From JBDHRG01 sp039807445 (GTDB lineage: Bacteria > Pseudomonadota > Gammaproteobacteria > Competibacterales > Competibacteraceae), in assembly GCA_039807445.1 (NCBI GenBank), contig JBDHRG010000075.1, positions 1 through 16,969 on the forward strand: DNA of 16,969 nt, written 5' to 3'. Positions 15,822 to 16,969 of the stretch are shown here, piece after piece. The notes under the pieces were generated by a model. The model did no database searches. It had not been told where the DNA came from and saw only the letters and a list, made by a program, of their open reading frames with translations. The position numbers were made by a program, and so were the translations under genes. The stretch's first letter is position 1, and every line of letters starts with the position of its first letter.

Positions 15822-15869
15822 CCGGCCGTTGCCCCGGTTGGTTCAATCCTCCTGGACAGCAACGGCCGG
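15822..15869. repeat. 11-bp inverted repeat spanning the presumed xsc promoter/leader
   Basis: CCGGCCGTTGC (15822-15832) and GCAACGGCCGG (15859-15869) are perfect inverted arms with a 26-bp spacer that includes the -10 candidate. The left arm abuts the direct repeat. It fits a second operator better than an RNA hairpin, since transcription would start near 15854, between the arms. Confidence 0.5.
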
Positions 15870-15919
15870 ACCCGGGCGCGCGACGCCGCGGGCCGGCGAA
15901 GACAGTAAGGAGGAATACC

Positions 15920-16318
15920 GTGCGAACCAACGAAGTCAGCGTCGAATTCCTGCAGGCCTTCAGCGACGCCTGGAACCGCCATGACCTCGAGGCGCTGATG
16001 AGTTTCATGGCCGAGGAGTGCGAATTCCACGCCGTCGGCGGGCCCGACCTGCTCGGCAAGAGCTTCGTCGGCCGCGAGGCGGTGCGCGAAGGTTTCGCGC
16101 TCGCCTGGCAGACCTTCTCCGACGCCGCCTGGCTCGACGGCGAGCACTTCGTCTGCGGCGACCGCGGCGTGACCGAATCGACCTTCAAGGGCACGCGCGC
16201 CGACGGCACGCGCATCGAGGCGCGGATGGTCGACGTGTTCACCTTCCGCGACGGCAAGATCGCGGTGAAGAACGCCTTCCGCAAGGATCGCCCGCCGGTC
16301 GCCGAGGCCGGCGGCTGA
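15920..16318 (+). CDS. NTF2/SnoaL-like small protein in the xsc transcription unit
   Basis: A 132-residue protein of the nuclear transport factor 2/SnoaL-like cone fold, a family of small enzymes and binding proteins. It starts at GTG 15920 behind a strong AAGGAGG (15908-15914). Family pattern: FLQAFSDAWNRHDLEALMSFMAEECEFH at the N-terminus (helix, then the first strand), SFVGREAVREGFALAWQTF, and the late strands ARMVDVFTFRDGKIAVKNAF, which form the pocket. No signal peptide, so cytoplasmic. It lies 116 bp upstream of xsc on the same strand, with no obvious terminator between, so co-expression with sulfoacetaldehyde cleavage is likely. Whether it handles a sulfonate substrate, product or aldehyde is unknown. 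Confidence 0.85.
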   Translation: MRTNEVSVEFLQAFSDAWNRHDLEALMSFMAEECEFHAVGGPDLLGKSFVGREAVREGFALAWQTFSDAAWLDGEHFVCGDRGVTESTFKGTRADGTRIEARMVDVFTFRDGKIAVKNAFRKDRPPVAEAGG

Positions 16319-16434
16319 GAGCCGACGGGCTGCGCAGGCCCGGAACGAAAAGACCACCCTCGCCGCATCCCTCGCGGCCGGGGCCGGCCAGGGAAAGCCG
16401 AACTTCGAACCACCTTGAGATTTGGAGAGACGCG

Positions 16435-16969
16435 ATGAGCGACAAGACCCCCAGCCGCGGCGTGGTGAGCGGCAAGCAGCGCATGACCCCGTCGGAGGCG
16501 TTCGTCGAGACGCTGGTGGCCAACGGCGTGACCGAGATGTTCGGGATCATGGGCTCGGCGTTCATGGACGCGATGGACATCTTCGCCCCGGCCGGCATCC
16601 GCCTGATCCCGGTGGTGCACGAGCAGGGCGCCGGGCACATGGCCGACGGCTATGCGCGCGTGTCGGGGCGCCACGGCGTGGTGATCGGCCAGAACGGCCC
16701 GGGCATCAGCAACTGCGTCACCGCCATCGGCGCGGCCTACTGGGCGCACAGCCCGGTGGTGATCGTCACCCCCGAGACCGGCACGATGACGATGGGCCTG
16801 GGCGGCTTCCAGGAATGCAAGCAGCTGCCGATGTTCCAGGAGTTCACCAAGTACCAGGGCCACGTCACCCACCCGGCGCGGATGGCCGAGTTCACCGGGC
16901 GCTGCTTCGACCGGGCGCTGGCGGAGATGGGCCCGACCCAGCTCAACATCCCGCGCGACTACTTCTACG
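16435..16969 (+). CDS. xsc: Sulfoacetaldehyde acetyltransferase Xsc, 5' part
   Basis: Xsc is a thiamine-diphosphate enzyme that splits sulfoacetaldehyde with phosphate into acetyl phosphate and sulfite, the common cleavage step for taurine, isethionate and related C2 sulfonates; it acts in the cytoplasm. The first 178 residues (of about 600 in the family) are present and run off the window. They form the pyrimidine-binding domain: MTPSEAFVETLVANGVTEMF, GSAFMDAMDIFAPAGIRLIP, the catalytic Glu63 in VVHEQGAGHMADGYARVSG, then IGQNGPGISNCVTAI and GPTQLNIPRDYFY. ATG 16435 follows GGAGAGA (16424-16430); a 16-residue extension precedes the usual MTPSEAF start, and an internal ATG at 16483 is the alternative. 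ThDP need connects loosely to the thiO/thiG remnants nearby. Confidence 0.95.
   Translation, partial: MSDKTPSRGVVSGKQRMTPSEAFVETLVANGVTEMFGIMGSAFMDAMDIFAPAGIRLIPVVHEQGAGHMADGYARVSGRHGVVIGQNGPGISNCVTAIGAAYWAHSPVVIVTPETGTMTMGLGGFQECKQLPMFQEFTKYQGHVTHPARMAEFTGRCFDRALAEMGPTQLNIPRDYFY

Larger units (their letters stand above)
15443..15919. other. Long non-coding stretch between yeiH and the NTF2-like gene
   Basis: Together with the terminator this gap is over 500 bp, the longest in the window. It holds a doubtful 53-codon minus-strand frame (15534-15695), a CRP-geometry dyad (15729-15748), the 23-bp direct repeat (15789-15821), a -10 candidate and an 11-bp inverted repeat (15822-15869). From 15443 to about 15533 I see no feature. 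Its base composition is less GC-skewed near 15690-15780 than its surroundings, as expected of a promoter region. Confidence 0.6.

Overview
The window is GC-rich (my impression is about 70%), tightly packed bacterial DNA. Gene content points to a proteobacterium, most likely a respiratory/denitrifying Betaproteobacterium near Rhodocyclales or Burkholderiales. The pointers are TsaB, NnrS under an FNR-type site, an exosortase-associated acyltransferase, a class-IV-like deacetylase and an Xsc-Pta sulfonate pathway. This placement is by family resemblance only; there is no rRNA marker.

Left part (1-7141, + strand). The 3' end of tsaB is followed by a compact five-gene run: hot-dog thioesterase, membrane-anchored GTPase, second GTPase with a DUF697-like tail, small DUF3301 membrane protein, and a MASE1 hybrid histidine kinase. 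Spacings within the run are +12, -89, -4 and -4 bp, so it is probably one transcript. A glycine-zipper lipoprotein with its own likely promoter follows.

Middle part (7199-12675). A minus-strand pair (an unrecognised 412-aa protein, then a histone-deacetylase-like amidohydrolase) diverges from a plus-strand exosortase/PEP-CTERM-associated acyltransferase. NnrS (minus) is convergent with the acyltransferase and lies downstream of thiO (minus). A near-perfect FNR/DNR box overlaps the thiO stop codon, placed to drive nnrS. Upstream of thiO is a broken 3' remnant of thiG carrying a one-base frameshift.

Right part (13107-16969). This is a sulfonate (sulfoacetaldehyde) dissimilation locus: pta (minus), divergent yeiH-type transporter (+), then an NTF2/SnoaL-like gene and xsc (+, cut by the window end). 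Xsc would turn sulfoacetaldehyde plus phosphate into acetyl phosphate and sulfite, Pta would make acetyl-CoA, and the YeiH-family protein is a candidate sulfite/sulfate exporter. The most interesting signal is regulatory. All three promoters (pta, yeiH, NTF2-xsc) carry a CTGG-type direct repeat with exactly 23 bp start-to-start, and each sits 20-21 bp upstream of a plausible -10 element. This suggests one regulator, perhaps a TauR/MocR-like activator encoded elsewhere, controls them as a regulon.
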